Assembly (NCBI GenBank): GCA_003013855.2
Contig: ML058484.1
Coordinates: 11,271,344 to 11,335,343 of the forward strand
From: Liriodendron chinense
Lineage: Eukaryota > Streptophyta > Magnoliopsida > Magnoliales > Magnoliaceae
Reading direction: 5' to 3'
Length of the DNA: 64,000 nucleotides
This document shows positions 35,790 through 48,600 of this stretch, piece by piece; position 1 is the stretch's first letter, and each line of letters begins with the position of its first letter. The notes beneath the pieces were generated by a model. That model saw only the letters and a program-made list of their open reading frames with translations, did no database searches and was not told where the DNA came from. The position numbers and the translations under genes were made by a program.

Positions 35790-36680
35790 CAGCATAGTTA
35801 CATGTACCAATGACTGGGGATCCAGGGAAAACATGCATTGGCATTGCCGATATTATCATGATACTTGGACTAATATCATTGTCTGAGGGAAACATAGGAA
35901 AACATTGGGATAAAAGTGGAAATTTTCAGTGCATGAGATATTAAAAGACATGTTTGTGTATTTAGGAATCGAAATATTAAAAAAAAAAAACAAAAAAAAA
36001 CTCTACATAATGAGTTTCCATTTTAGAAGGGCATAAACTATATGTTGTTGAAAAAAGGGTAAAAAATATGTAAATTTTGTATTCAACAAACAGATCAGCC
36101 AACACTTGTAAATATATGGAATTTTCGCATTAATTAACAGTGAAAAAACACATTTTTTAATATAAAAATGGAGAAATTAGTATTTTCTCAATTTCCCACT
36201 TGCGTGGTAATTTTTTCACCATAAATCCATGTTATTGCATGAGATTATGCATTGAAATGGATTTCTGTTGTAATCTATTCTGTCATTTGAAAAATAAAAA
36301 TGAACTTCTTATGGGTTTTTCGTCACCTTTTGTTTCAGCCTGTCTCCACCTTGGGTCAAGATTTCTCCCTCAAATCCTAACTTTGATTCAATAAGAACCA
36401 AGAGTGATCAAAATCACATGAGGAACAAAATTCAAATTTTTTTTTTTCTGTAGATTTGGCCTATTTTCTGGTATTGTGAATATTATTGCTGGTATTGGAG
36501 ATATGATAGATGGTATAAGTGAACTTTTACAAGGGATTCTTCTCAAAATATCATTAGCATCGATAATATCGCTGATATTATTGAAAATATTGGTGATATT
36601 TGAAATTAAATCTCAGCAGTTTTGATATCGCTAACTTGGCAATACCAACAATATTGCCAATATTATCAGTAATATCATTT
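35790..36680 (-). mobile_element. ATATCG-rich non-autonomous element, degraded copy 3
   Basis: Shares with the 38647-39451 copy the order 'gaaacataggaaaacattgg', 'gtggaaattttcagtg', 'tgtttgtgtatttaggaatc' and GATATT/AATATC clusters at its far end (36540-36680). It is more diverged, with A-runs inserted near 35970-36000. Termini are not recognisable. Confidence 0.5.
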
Positions 36681-37616
36681 ATATTTGTAACATTGTGTTT
36701 GATATAAATTTCATTGGGCGTGTTCAAGGTGCCTCTGTGTTGTCTGGTGTTTCATCGAATAGATTAGCTTATTATTTGAATGCTTTATGAAGCTCAGAGG
36801 GCACACCCATGCCTCTTGTGTTAGCTGAATCCCGCTAGACCCTTTTTTTTTTTTACAGGGTTGAAAATGTGAGACCTGAACCTGACCCACTTTCTCAGTG
36901 AGTCCAAATGGGACCCAAACCCATTAAAATTGGGTCGGGTGACCCATTGGTCCGGGTAGCCATTGACAGCCTTACAGCCACCTCTCTCCAATATAACCCA
37001 AGAATGCAAGAGGGAACTCACCATGATTCATATATTGCCTTAAAAAATTGTCATCGATGCTTTTGTGGCCTTCATATGCCCAATTGAATGACTACTTGTT
37101 CATTATTAGAGATAATGAGCAAAGTGGGCCTTGAGAGCTTGGCGAGTACTGATTGAAGTCATTATTTACAGTTCGTTATCTTGATTGAAGTCAATAGGAA
37201 AATGCAAAATGTAGGTAGGTTCTTTAGGTACGTGATCAATGTAAAGCCCGCAGCTGGTTTTTGAAATACCTATTTCATCTAGTAATCGCCTCCCAGTAGA
37301 TTAATCTATTGACAACCAACAATGACATGGGAGTTGCATTCCGAAATGCGCCAAGGACTGTTGCTGCTCTTATGAGACTTTTGAGCAACTTCATTTTATT
37401 GGGGACCATTTTGTGTTTAGATAAGCTATCTTGTACACATCCACTTAGCTAAAGCATACCTAGATAGGCTATTCCATTGTCTTGAATATTGTTTACCAAA
37501 CACTTTGAAATAGACATGGATGGACAAGCACCCATTACACTTGTACACATGGCATTTTGACACATGTGGATGTAGAGAGCATGTGTAAACTGATAAGTGG
37601 GACATGGGGCTCATGG
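36681..37616. other. Intergenic, no gene
   Basis: Contains a T run and 'gggtcgggtgacccattggt' near 36945, typical of another small repeat class. The rest is AT-rich. Open frames are short and unsupported. Confidence 0.4.
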
Positions 37617-37717
37617 TTTTTTTTTTTTTTTTTTTTTTGGGAATCGATACCATGACCTCAGTGTTAAAACAAGGCTATCTTCACTAGGTCTACCACTTGA
37701 GCTAACGATCCGGGTGC
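37617..37717 (-). mobile_element. tRNA-derived SINE head with A tail
   Basis: On the minus strand, GCACCCGGATCG is followed by 'ttagctcaagtggtagacc' (pol III A-box-like) and 'ggtatcgattccc' (B-box-like), then a 20-base A run (37618-37638 as T on the plus strand). The same sequence minus the A box occurs at 51980-52124, which shows it is interspersed. It is not a functional tRNA, because no cloverleaf with a 3' acceptor is present. Confidence 0.65.
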
Positions 37718-38646
37718 TTGAAGATTTACAATGGCACGACCGTGAGGTGCTTGAAGATGTCCCATGTTTTGTATCTGCAATCATTCATCTTTAAGAGCCC
37801 TACATTGCTGCCACTAACGCCAAGCACACCAATTGTGCCAATGCCACCATACATCTTCAAGTGCCTAAATGTAGCACATGTTACACTGGAAATCTTTAAG
37901 CACCCCATGAGCTACATGCCCTATCAATCTCCACATTCCTTGCACTTCCAAATATGTAAAATGCCATTTGTGTTTGTCCATCCATCCTTGTGCCAGAGTG
38001 TTTATTAAATACCTATCACAGCAAAATTGCAATCCATGCAAGCCTATCTCAACCGGCAAGATTAATGTGTATAAAATAGCTTGTGTAGCTACTTCAATGG
38101 TTGCAGCTTATCTCATGTCTTTTGATGGGATGAAACGGTACCATCAAGAGAAACAAAAGATGGAAATGGTATATGAAAAGATTCAGCATGACCTACCTCC
38201 AAAAGAAAAGAAACTCAAAACTTCTAACCACGTAAATGTGCTGAGAAGGATTATAACATGATAACCACACCAGAACCATAGTGAGAAGACTTTGGCAACT
38301 TGGATCAACTAGTTCAATCCTGAGTTGAGTTGGGACTTGCCCGAGTGAGGGCTGAATTGGCTGATTCGTTCGAGTCAGAGGTGACTCGTTGTGTCAAACC
38401 GGATTGGGTGCTACTGAATCTGAGTTGAGTCAGAAGAATCTCCGGACTAATTAATCTTAAAATCATGACCAGAGCATAGACGAGAATGATTCGAGACTTA
38501 TGCTTTCCAATATTTGCCTATATGAACAAGGTAGAACAATGGGCCAACTTGGAAACGACAATACCAAACCATCTCTATGCCCCTAATAGAGAAGGTGCAG
38601 TGTATTAACCCCACCATGTTCATCAACATGCATACAATGTTCTCTA
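37718..38646. other. Intergenic, no gene
   Basis: AT-rich DNA. A 14-bp direct repeat 'aggtgcttgaagat' type occurs at about 37711 and 37746. The stretch 38290-38460 is rich in GAGTTGAGTTGGGACT and GACTCG motifs, as in the small element at 15988. No coding support. Confidence 0.4.
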
Positions 38647-39451
38647 CAGTATTCGAAGTATCGGTATCGCTACAAGTTTCGTTAGCCAGGGATATAGAAA
38701 CAATATTGACGTTGCTGATAACAGAAATACGGGGAAACATTGGACAAACATAAGGAAAATGGTGGAAATTTTCAGTGAAACTTCAAGAGATGCTAAAATA
38801 CACATTTCCATATTTAAGAATAAAAAATTGCAAAAAGAATACATACATAATAAGTTTCTATTTAATGAGGGGCTTAAAAGCATGTGTTGTTGTAAGAAAT
38901 CAGTCTAACTATCCCATCAATCCCATCTATCTATCCAACCATCCAACCTTCCATCCAAACATCTATCAGTATTTTAGAATATCGACAACGCATGATATTC
39001 AGTCGAGAAATCGTTGATTGATAATTGAAAAGCAAATGAAAGAATGTAGTCTCAATATTGCCCATGTTATGTTAATGATAATATCGTCAACAATTCGATC
39101 ACTGCTTATAACCATGTGCCCATAAAAAATTAAAATGAAAATTTTTTAATCAATAGATTTTTTGCAATGATATTGAAATATTGTTGATACACTAGTGATA
39201 CAAGCAACATTTGGAGTTTACACAATTGAAAATATTGGCGATACATTAGAGATATCGATACATTAGCGATAGTATCTTAGCGGTTGGAAATATTGGCGAT
39301 ATTGATACATTAGCGATACATCGCCAATACCTAGGATTTCTAATACTAAAGGTATTATCGGTATCGTTACCAGTGTTATCATTATCGTTGAATAGGAGAT
39401 GGTGATAATATTGTAGATATTTCGATGATATCTAAGATACTTCGAACAATG
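38647..39451 (-). mobile_element. ATATCG-rich non-autonomous element, copy 2, with near-perfect 8-bp duplication
   Basis: Ends are CAGTATTCGAAGTATC and GATACTTCGAACAATG, an inverted pair beginning CA and ending TG. Flanks are GTTCTCTA (38639-38646) and GTTCTTTA (39452-39459), matching at seven of eight bases. The 8-bp duplication points to the hAT superfamily. It has no coding capacity. It is the best-preserved of at least three related copies in the window and lies in inverted orientation to copy 1 at 32537-33465. Confidence 0.7.
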
Positions 39452-40526
39452 GTTCTTTACATGGATGAGATTATCCATATCACTAGTGCAGTGATGCATA
39501 AACACCATGTAATGTAATGAAAAAGTTAAATAGTATCAGCGAGATTTTAGATAAGATCACTGATATTTTGTGGTAATATCAATATTGTGAGATATCAGTT
39601 AAAAGTCCCACGTATAAATACTTAATATAGACGCTTAGGGTTGACAGTGGACCAGCTAGGGCTCACTAGAGTTAACCCTAGCCCAGCCATAATCCCTAGC
39701 CTAGCCTGGCCTGGCTCTTGCCCTAACCTACTGAAAAAGGCCTTTGCCTTGGCCCTATAAGGAAAAGAAGTTATAAAAGGTTTTTAAAAGGCTCAATTAA
39801 AATTAGGGACATCCTTCATCCACAATCATTCCTACATGTAAACAATTTTATCATTAAAACATGACCTTGGATCCAATAATTATATTTAAACTACATGTGG
39901 ATATCTACAGGGAACCAATAAAAGTCTTTTAGTAATTATAAAGGTGGCCCACTTAATGATTGGATAGAGCCAATGGGCTGCCATTCATCATTGGGTCGGG
40001 CTGGCCCAATCCAGCCCAAGCATCGGGCTTAGATTCCATGCCAGGGGCCGGACCCAGCCCTCAGGTCAAGTTTAGGAGCTCGAGTCCTAGCCCTAAACGG
40101 CCAGGCAGCCGGACCCATTGCAACAGTGAAAATTGACATAATCCAAAAATTCCCCAAAATCTATGAAATTCATTTTTGCGTGAAGTTTCAAGGGATTACC
40201 ACCCAAGGGTAATTCCAACCAATCCTGAGTTTATTTTAATCAGATCTCAATTTTGGAAGAGAAATTACAGCTCAAGAGCAGCAGCCCAGAACTTGAATGT
40301 GAGAAAATTTGATAAAATGCTACTTTGTTAGACATGTAACTGATTGTAATAGAAATCCAGATCTACTGATTGTAATAGAAACCCATATGTGCATAATTCC
40401 CCTGCATTGACATGAATTTGAAGCACAAAAAAATTAACATTAAAGGTGGGGAAAAGTAGGAATTAATAAATTTAAAAAAAAAAAAAACTTAATTCCCTCT
40501 CTTTTTATCCCTAAAAGTGATATTCA
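39452..40526. other. Intergenic, repeat-like
   Basis: The part 39630-40120 is rich in CTAGCCCAGCC, GGGCTGGCCCAATCCAGCCC and GGGCCGGACCCAGCCC motifs, a short palindromic-motif repeat class. Its ends could not be fixed. No gene. Confidence 0.4.
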
Positions 40527-40719
40527 GGGTCCGTTAGGATACCACCAAACAAGTTACTTTTTCTACTTACAGCAATAGATAACTTATTTGAGGTAAGTAT
40601 AGTTTAACATAAATTATAAGTAACTTTTTTACTTGATCACTTCAGCTTAAATAAGTAGAAACCAAGTTAAACAACTTGAGGTACAAGTAGCTTAAGTAAC
40701 TTACCATCCAAACACCCCC
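40527..40719. mobile_element. Short MITE-like repeat (GGGTCCGTT..AACACCCCC), copy 1
   Basis: Closely parallels 41976-42189: both read 'ggataccaccaaa.aagttactttttctact', 'agatAACTTATTTGAGaTAAGT' and 'aagtagcttaagtaac', and end 'atccaaac'. The left and right ends are partial inverted repeats (GGGTCC..GGAT / ATCC..CCCC). Confidence 0.6.
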
Positions 40720-41003
40720 TTAAAATTTTTAAATTTTGACATAATCACCAGTTAGTGCCAATTGACTTGTACTTTTTCAAGAAAATTTTATATTAGATTT
40801 TAAAAATGCAAAAAACTAGTTAATTTGAAAATATGTTGTTGAGTGCTAATATATGGTCATGACCATTGTCCATCCATCGATCGGTTGCATTTTTTCTTTT
40901 TCAATAATTTTTTAAGAAAATAGAAAAACAATAATTACCTTGCTTCATTAATTACTTCTTACATTTATGTAAGACATGAATGAATGCACTGCTTGATGGA
41001 TGT

Positions 41004-41718
41004 GCTACACGTAGAGGTGGGCAATGATCCGGGCCGAGCCAAGTTAGCCCTAGTTTGGTTTGGTTTATTTTTGGACCACCGCAGTTTGTGGATCGGTTTG
41101 GTTTGGGTTTCGGGCCGACCTATGCGGCCCGAGTTTGGTTTGCTCCAGAAAAATCTGGTTCAAGCTGGGATTGGCTTGGTTGAAAATTTCGAACCGGACT
41201 AGGCCGAGTTCAAACAAACTTATCCTACTATATGATGTTTAACATCCTCCAAAAGAGTGCACCTTCAAAGTAGACATGTAAGAGTATTTTTCCAAACAAA
41301 AGTACACCAGCATAATTTTACAAGTGCAAGGAAACAGTGTGCATTCATGTATATGTATTATGTATTATCCATGTCATCATGTATATGTATTATGTATTAT
41401 GTATTATCCATGTCATCCATCTGTTTTACATATCATTTTAGGACATGATCCCAAAATGGAATCATATCCAAAGCTGAAGTGGATCACACCACAAGAAACA
41501 GTGTGCTTATCATCTACAAGCTGAATCAAATCGAGCTTCGAGCCGGGCCGAGCTGGAACTGCCCTAGTTTGAGTTCGGTTTGTTTTTTCAAACGAGCTTG
41601 ACTTGGAGGCTTGGTTTGGTTTGAACTTCCATCCAAACCAATCCAAGCTGAGCTTTTTCGAACCAATCCGAGCTGAGCTTTCGAGCTGGCTTGGTTTGTG
41701 CCCACCTCTAGCTACACG
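41004..41718. mobile_element. hAT-type MITE with perfect 8-bp duplication GCTACACG
   Basis: The element 41012-41710 starts TAGAGGTGGGCA and ends TGCCCACCTCTA, an exact 12-bp inverted repeat. It is flanked by GCTACACG at 41004-41011 and 41711-41718. The interior is dominated by GGGCCGAGC, TTGGTTTGG and CGAGCT motifs. Near 41405-41505 it carries a fragment of the GTGGGCCC-type foldback family ('cattttaggacatgatccca'), apparently an insertion within it. No coding capacity. The 8-bp duplication is characteristic of hAT elements. Confidence 0.85.
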
Positions 41719-41975
41719 TGCACATGCAGTATGGTTGGATAGATGTATGACGGGATGATGAAGGTATATTTGTTATCTTTAGTTTTTTAATATATTATTT
41801 GACTTCTATCATTTCCATTGTTTGATATTTAAATGATATAATTTTGGATATAATTACAGCACTTTTGTTCAACAAAAGACGGTTTAGACTCCTATAAAAT
41901 GGAAACCGATTGTGTATAATTATTTTTTATAATATTTCAAAATATTTTTAGACATAATAGTTGTTTCTTGTAAAA

Positions 41976-42189
41976 GGGCCAGTTCGGATACCACCAAATA
42001 AGTTACTTTTTCTACTTACAGCAGTAGATAAGTACCTTATTTGAGATAAGTGAGGTTTGGTTTATGATCACTGATAACTTTTTTTTTATTTGAAGTTACT
42101 TAATCACTTCAGTTTAATAAGCAGAAATCAAGATAAGCTACATGAGGCACAAGTAGCTTGAGTAACTCGCGATCCAAACGCTCACTCCC
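41976..42189. mobile_element. Short MITE-like repeat, copy 2
   Basis: Second copy of the 40527-40719 repeat, in the same orientation and about 1.4 kb away, with an extra 'taagtacc' and a T-run expansion. It begins GGGCCAGTT and ends AACGCTCACTCCC. Confidence 0.6.
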
Positions 42190-42637
42190 TTGAAGCATCT
42201 CGTAATATTTCACTGAAAAATTCCATCTTTCCCCATGTCTCCCTCAGGCTGTAATATTTTACCCTCTGTAATATTATCTACAATAGGATAAATGTTTCCA
42301 TATCCCAAAATATTGATACTGTTCAACACCACATACTCAGAATGGCCACCTCTTGGATAGACCACTGGCCAATATGCAGATTGGTCAGATGGTCTTCACC
42401 ATCCAAAAATGCAGCTAACTCGTGTTCAATACAGCTCTATTCTCTATCGCTATCTTCGTGTTTTCCTGTTGGCAGCGGCAGTATTTCTCTTTGTACATAC
42501 AATATAGATGTAGATACAGATTTAAGTCTGTTGCCAAATCTATAACTTAGCATTTACAAGTGGTGACAAATTACTATAAAGCTCTTTACATCTACAAGCA
42601 TTTTTTTTTATAGAACATCCATCTCTTTTACCTCCAA
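42190..42637 (-). other. 3' flank or UTR of the SPATA20-like gene
   Basis: Lies downstream of the minus-strand stop at 42638-42640. The part 42195-42330 is an eroded ATATCG-type repeat ('gtaatattttaccctctgta'). A T run at 42601-42611 (A run on the transcript) lies about 30 nt after the stop. No poly(A) signal could be assigned with confidence. Confidence 0.35.
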
Positions 42638-45600
42638 CTACTTTGTATAAGCAGCAACTGGCTTTTTTAGCGAGGCCTCGAGGGACTTCGGATCGGCTAC
42701 AGGAGCACTGCATGTGAAATTCTGGCAGACATGGGCCACCACCTTGCCTGCTGGACTACCCTTTGCCATGAGGGCAATGTTCTGGTTGTGGGTCTCCCAG
42801 AACTCCATATCTTCACTATTGCTGGGGTCTATCTGGATCACCTGCATTTATCCAAGATGACCCAGTAATCAACGTCCACAATTTGATTATAATTTAGCTG
42901 GCACAGAGAAAAGATAGAAAGGATAGCTCAGCTCATGAGAAGCAACCAGGGACATTCACCAGTTCTGGATAAGTGGGGCTAGTGGTTTGGGGATAGAGAT
43001 TAATCCAGACCATTAATCTAATATAGGCCCTACAACTGATGGGGGATGATAATAAATATTTGGGAGTGGGAAGTTCCTAGACATCAAGCCCCAGGCCCTT
43101 CTTTCCCATACGGTCTTATTCTTGTAGCCATCTATTTGTATGCCTCTTTTTTAAGGGTCAGAATATTTCAATCTGGAAATTTTGGGGGGCATTTCCAATA
43201 CATGGTGCAGCCATGTTGAGTGAACAATGGAACCCACTTGTATGTGTACAACACAGGTCCTTCAATCTGGACGATTTGTGGGTCTCATTAGATCGATGGT
43301 TTGGATAAAATGAACCACAGACCCCACCCGTAACTGAATTTCTTGCTGCTATTGGAGCACTACTGGTTTGCTTCTTGGAACCTTTCAAGCATCTCCATTC
43401 TTCTGCTTAAAGTCAGTTTGGATAAGTTCTATGGCAAAAGAAATCAATTTTGCAATAATTACAATTTCCTTTTCCAACACGTATGTAATGTCCTGAATTC
43501 TGTTGTCCCAGAATCCAGCACATCTATTGCAATCCAGACAGAGGAGAATTGTAATCATATCAGTTGTGATTTGATTTACCACAGAAATCTTATGGAAGTT
43601 AGATTTGTCATCAGACTCACAGTTTTGTTGGGATCATAGGATGCATGGGCAGCAACAACCATGTCATCAAACTCTTCTGAAGGTTTATGGCCAACCAGCA
43701 CGACTTGTTTCCTAGAAGGGACAGATAGCATGTCTGCTGCACAGCACATCAGCGGCACGGCCACAGCCTGATCTTTCAACCTCGATGCGAAAACTGCCTG
43801 AAAACACATGCATCAAAGACCATGTAAGATTTTTATTTTTGAAACGAAATAAATAAATTTAACCAGTCCAACCGTAATTGGTGGGGTATGCATGGTTCTC
43901 AAATGGCGCACTGAGTTTCAGTGGTCTTCAAGGGAAATGGGCCTGGCCCACCGTGATGCTTGCATGACATCTACTCCGACCATCAAGCGCTCCCACCCAG
44001 GTTTGGCCTGGAGCCCAGAAAACAGGCCAATCCAAAACTAAGGTGAACCACACCACAGGAAACAATTGGGAGGGGATGCCCATAAAGACCTTCCAGGTTG
44101 TGGGACACTCTGTGGTCTGTATATGTCATCCAGTCATCAGATGCGCCCCACCCCACCAGCATCTAGGAAACCTAAAACATCAGGCCATTCCAAAATTTAG
44201 TTGTGCACTACATGTATACGCCATCCAGTTATCAGATGCGCCCCACCCTGGCAGCATGTAGGAACGTCTAAAAGATCAGGCCATTCCAAAATTTAGGTGC
44301 GCACTACATGAATTTAGAATTTTCAGGCATGAATTTATGTTGTTATCTCTAATGTGAACCCTGAGTTTTGGATTGACCTATTTTTGGCCTCGAAGGTAAA
44401 CACGAGGGGCAGTAGATGATTCACAGTGGATCCCAAACACACATCATGGCGGGGCCCACACGGCTTGACTACTGCAACTTAAGGTAGTGTCCATAGTATC
44501 GGATGTATACAGGAGTCTTTAACTCCTCCAGTGAACCTAGTGGAGTTGAGCTGTGTGCGGCCCGCATGCAAAATGCATAACATCTAATCTGTCCATCAGA
44601 TGTGACCACTTGTGTTTGGTCGATCCATGACTTAGGAGAGCCAGGGAACAATTAGGAGGGACATCCGTCAGCCCTTGATTGCATTGGGGTCCATCTAGGC
44701 GTTGGAATGGCCTGGTTTTGTGGTGTTCCTTCATCCCAATGCATCATGTTAATGGATTGGATGGCATATAAATTGCACAATGCCCTCAACCATCCACATG
44801 GCCCATGTGACGATGAGATCTAGATATTCATCAGGTGGGCTTACCATGAAGGATCCAAAGCCCAAAACTCACTGATCTGACAATCCTGACCATCTCATTG
44901 CCAGGCACAAGATAGCAAGAAAAGGTGTAACTTCATATATTCAGTGTGATAAAATCTTCAGTTCAGAGAGAGAGAGAGGACCGCCAAATCAGTATATTCC
45001 TTATCTATGAATCATCCACTGAAGGGCTCGTATCATTAAGAGTCCAGATGTTGTAGGTGTGTGTGTGTGTATTGGTGGACAGAAGGAAAAAGAAAATTAC
45101 CAGAAGATGCTCTGCAGTCTCTCTGTAATAGCTAGATCCACTGTTGGCAACCATAGATGACAATCTTATGAGATTGATTGCTGACACCGAGTTCCCAGAA
45201 GGCTCTGCTCCGTCATGATCTTCTTTTACTCGGAGTAGGACAGACGGATCCTCTCCCGGGGTGTTAAAATAGCCTCCCCCATCTCCATCGAGAAACAACT
45301 TATCCTGAAAACATAGTTTTTACTTTCCATGAGATACTGTTTTTTTTCTTTTCTTTTCTTTTAAATTGAGGCCAAGACCAAGAATATACAAAAAGGAAAA
45401 GGAGAAAAAAGAAAACAATTTTTTTTACTTTCCATGAGATACTGTTTAATGGTAGTGTTTGCAAATGAAACATAACGGGGGGGGGGGGGGGGGGAGTTTC
45501 ATCCAATGTATGAGTATCTGAGCTGCAGACTTCCATTCATACAGGGCCCAATTTTGGTGGTCTGCACTGTTTATCAGATGGGCTCAACATTTGTGGAGAC

Positions 45601-48600
45601 TGCCTAAAGCCTCCCAGATTGGAAGAGCCTAACCCTTTGATCAGTGCTGCAAAGAGATGGTTAAGGGAAAGATGCAGGAGCAGACCACACCCAATAAAAA
45701 ATAGGCCAAGGAGGAGGCTTAGTATCTTCTGATCTAGATATTCTCAGGGCATTCCCCATTAGAGGGCCCATCAGAGCAGTGGTCTAGATCGCCAAATCCA
45801 GATCTTGCACCTCAGCAAACTATGCTTTCGAGGTATAAAACCCTATAATTCATTGAACACCAGTTCGACCAGTATTACTTGCCTGAGTAGCCTGCAGTTC
45901 AATTGCCCATGATAACCAACAGGTCCCACCACCAAATTCATACAGATCCAGCAATCCAGAAATTAGAAAGGCATAATCATCTAAGAATCCAGGTGCTTTT
46001 GATGGGCCATTCCGGAAGCTGTGGTGCAGCCTGCCCGTATGCTCGTCGTAAAGCCTACTCTTGATAAAAGACACTGCTTTTTCCGCAACTTCCAGGTACT
46101 CCTTGGGCTGCAAACAGTAGATACATATTGCATGAATGGACCAAAAAACAAAATACAAACATCCCAAGACCGATGATGTTGGTCAGGAAAGAGACAGCAA
46201 ATGAAATGAAACTACTGATTTAAGCCAAGAAAGAGGCAGCTATTAAATAAAAAAATAATGCAATTCCCAAATACAATAGAACTCAACATTTGTAAAATTC
46301 TTACAATAACAACATAATGTAAGTGGAGAAGTGATGCAAAACATAGAATGTCAAGACATCAACGAAATCTTACATCGCAGCCAACAACAGGAAAATTGAA
46401 TTTGGTCCCTTCAGCTTCTGTCTTGAGAATCTTAGAAGCTCTTGCAAACGAAGAAATTGCAAGCCCATTCCACGAAACAATTACCTTCACAAGTTAGAAA
46501 AGTGCATAAAAAGATAGAAATCCAAAACTGAATTTGGGAATATAATCAATTCTTGCCAACAAGATACCTTATCATCCAAATGTGGTCGTGGCCGATTCAA
46601 CCTCTTATTGAAAAGCTTCTGTCGGCATGCTCCTAAAAGAGCAGAGTAGTCATCTACGGACATACCCAACTGCGATGCCAATGTAGAAACATCTTTTCTC
46701 TCTATCAGCACATTTTTCCCCTTGAATTCATTATCAGGATCACTCATTCTAGAAAGATCACAATTCCCTGAAGGCTTTATGTAGTAATGGTCCTTGAAAA
46801 TATTTGCAGCATCTCCAACTATATCTTCAACCTTTAGCAACAATAGACCAATACATCAATAGAAAGCACAGACCAGACCATTACAAAATAAACCAGCCAT
46901 TTACAGATTTAGTATCATCTCATAAGATATGAACCTACAAATATATTTCATTAAGCAATGTTGAAATGCTGAAACTTGTCATAGCTAAGGCTAGGTCTGA
47001 AAGTCCCTGTTTTGGCAGCAGATGGGATGCGGCCCACCCAAATCACAAGGGAAATGGAATGTTTCACAATTTAGAGTGGGATAAGTGAGAATAGAAGAGG
47101 AACCCTAATAGAGTTCCCATCTCCTGAGCTGCCCCAAATGCATAGAAAGAGAAACCAATCCCAGTTGGTGGTACTTCCAAAACAAGTGTTGTATAAGCAC
47201 AAGCACCAACCAATGAAAATATATAAATAAAAACGAAGTGGAGAAAACCTAACTTTCTTTTAACTCAATTTTTTTTTGAGTCATACAACAGTAACTGTGA
47301 ATCTCGTTTCCTCCTACATTTCTTGTCTCCATCTCAACATCAAGGTAATTACCACAACAAATGTCACAAAAGGAGAACTCGCCTCGTCTATTTATTGGAC
47401 CATTCTCATTATTTGTCTACATGAATAGTATCTAAATTCAATGTGGAGGACAGCATTTCATACAATGCAGAAAGAGGCTCAAGATGGTAATATATAAACA
47501 AATGTCAACAGAATAACAGGTGAAAGGCTAATATCAAAGGAAGTGAAAGAAAAGGAAAAAACCTCACTACTTGTCCAAACATAGAAGGCTCCCTCCTTTT
47601 TTCTTGAAGCGCCTTCAAATTCAGCACTATCAGCATCTTCAGCTGAATAGATCTCACCTTGGGCTCCAATCATATCTCTCCTCAAATAATCAAGGATATC
47701 GCGGGCCACAGATGAATAGAAGGAATCTTTTGTGATACAAAATGCATCCAAATAAGCATTAGCAAGCTGTCCCTGATCGTATAACATCTTTTCAAAGTGC
47801 GGAACTGCAAAATGGCACATATTAAAATAAAATAATTACATATCAATTAAAGAACTGGCAAAGGAATAGATGTAATAACATCAGCTTAACAAAATGGAGC
47901 TGCAAAATGACAGGAAAAAACAACGTCAAATAAAAGAATAGGGATCACCAAACAAGTGTAAAGAACTAGAAGCACAAAAGCATTCATCTTAACAAAATGG
48001 ATTATTATCACCAATCATGTACAAGATGTCAAAAAAAGAAGTGATATTTGCACCTTTTTTTTTATAAGGACACCCTCTTTTTCAAACTCTTGCCTGGTAG
48101 CAATTATGCTGCATAACAACACTCTGGACTGACTATTTTGACAGAATCCTCTGGAGTCTTGCTTGCAAGAAGAAAAGGAGAAGAGGGAGGCCGAAGAGAG
48201 GATGGGGAACTCGGGAGAATAGGATTTGGATTGTGACTTGGCAACCCAAACACCCCAAACACACTCACAAGGGAAGAAATCCTCTCAAATATCTCTTACA
48301 ACCCCAAAATCTATTACATAGCTTTTACCTACTACACACAACAATTTCTAATAAATTCCAAACTACCCAAGCTTACTCTAACTAATTTTGGTGATTAGCT
48401 GCTAATCACAACTAACAAAAACTAAACTGTAACAGCCTTTGTATATCCCTAACAACTAACAACTAAACCAACAGCAAGAAGAAAATTACAGAGACATTCT
48501 CCAAACCCAATTACAAAAAAGCCCAAAATAGTGCTATTTACATCATCAACACACTCAATGGCCTACTTATCTCCTCGTTTGGTCTTTGTTTTGATCCCAA

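Noticed and set aside
37617..37717. Functional tRNA gene
   Set aside because: A-box-like and B-box-like segments are present, but there is no plausible acceptor stem or full cloverleaf, and it ends in a long A run, so a SINE explains it.
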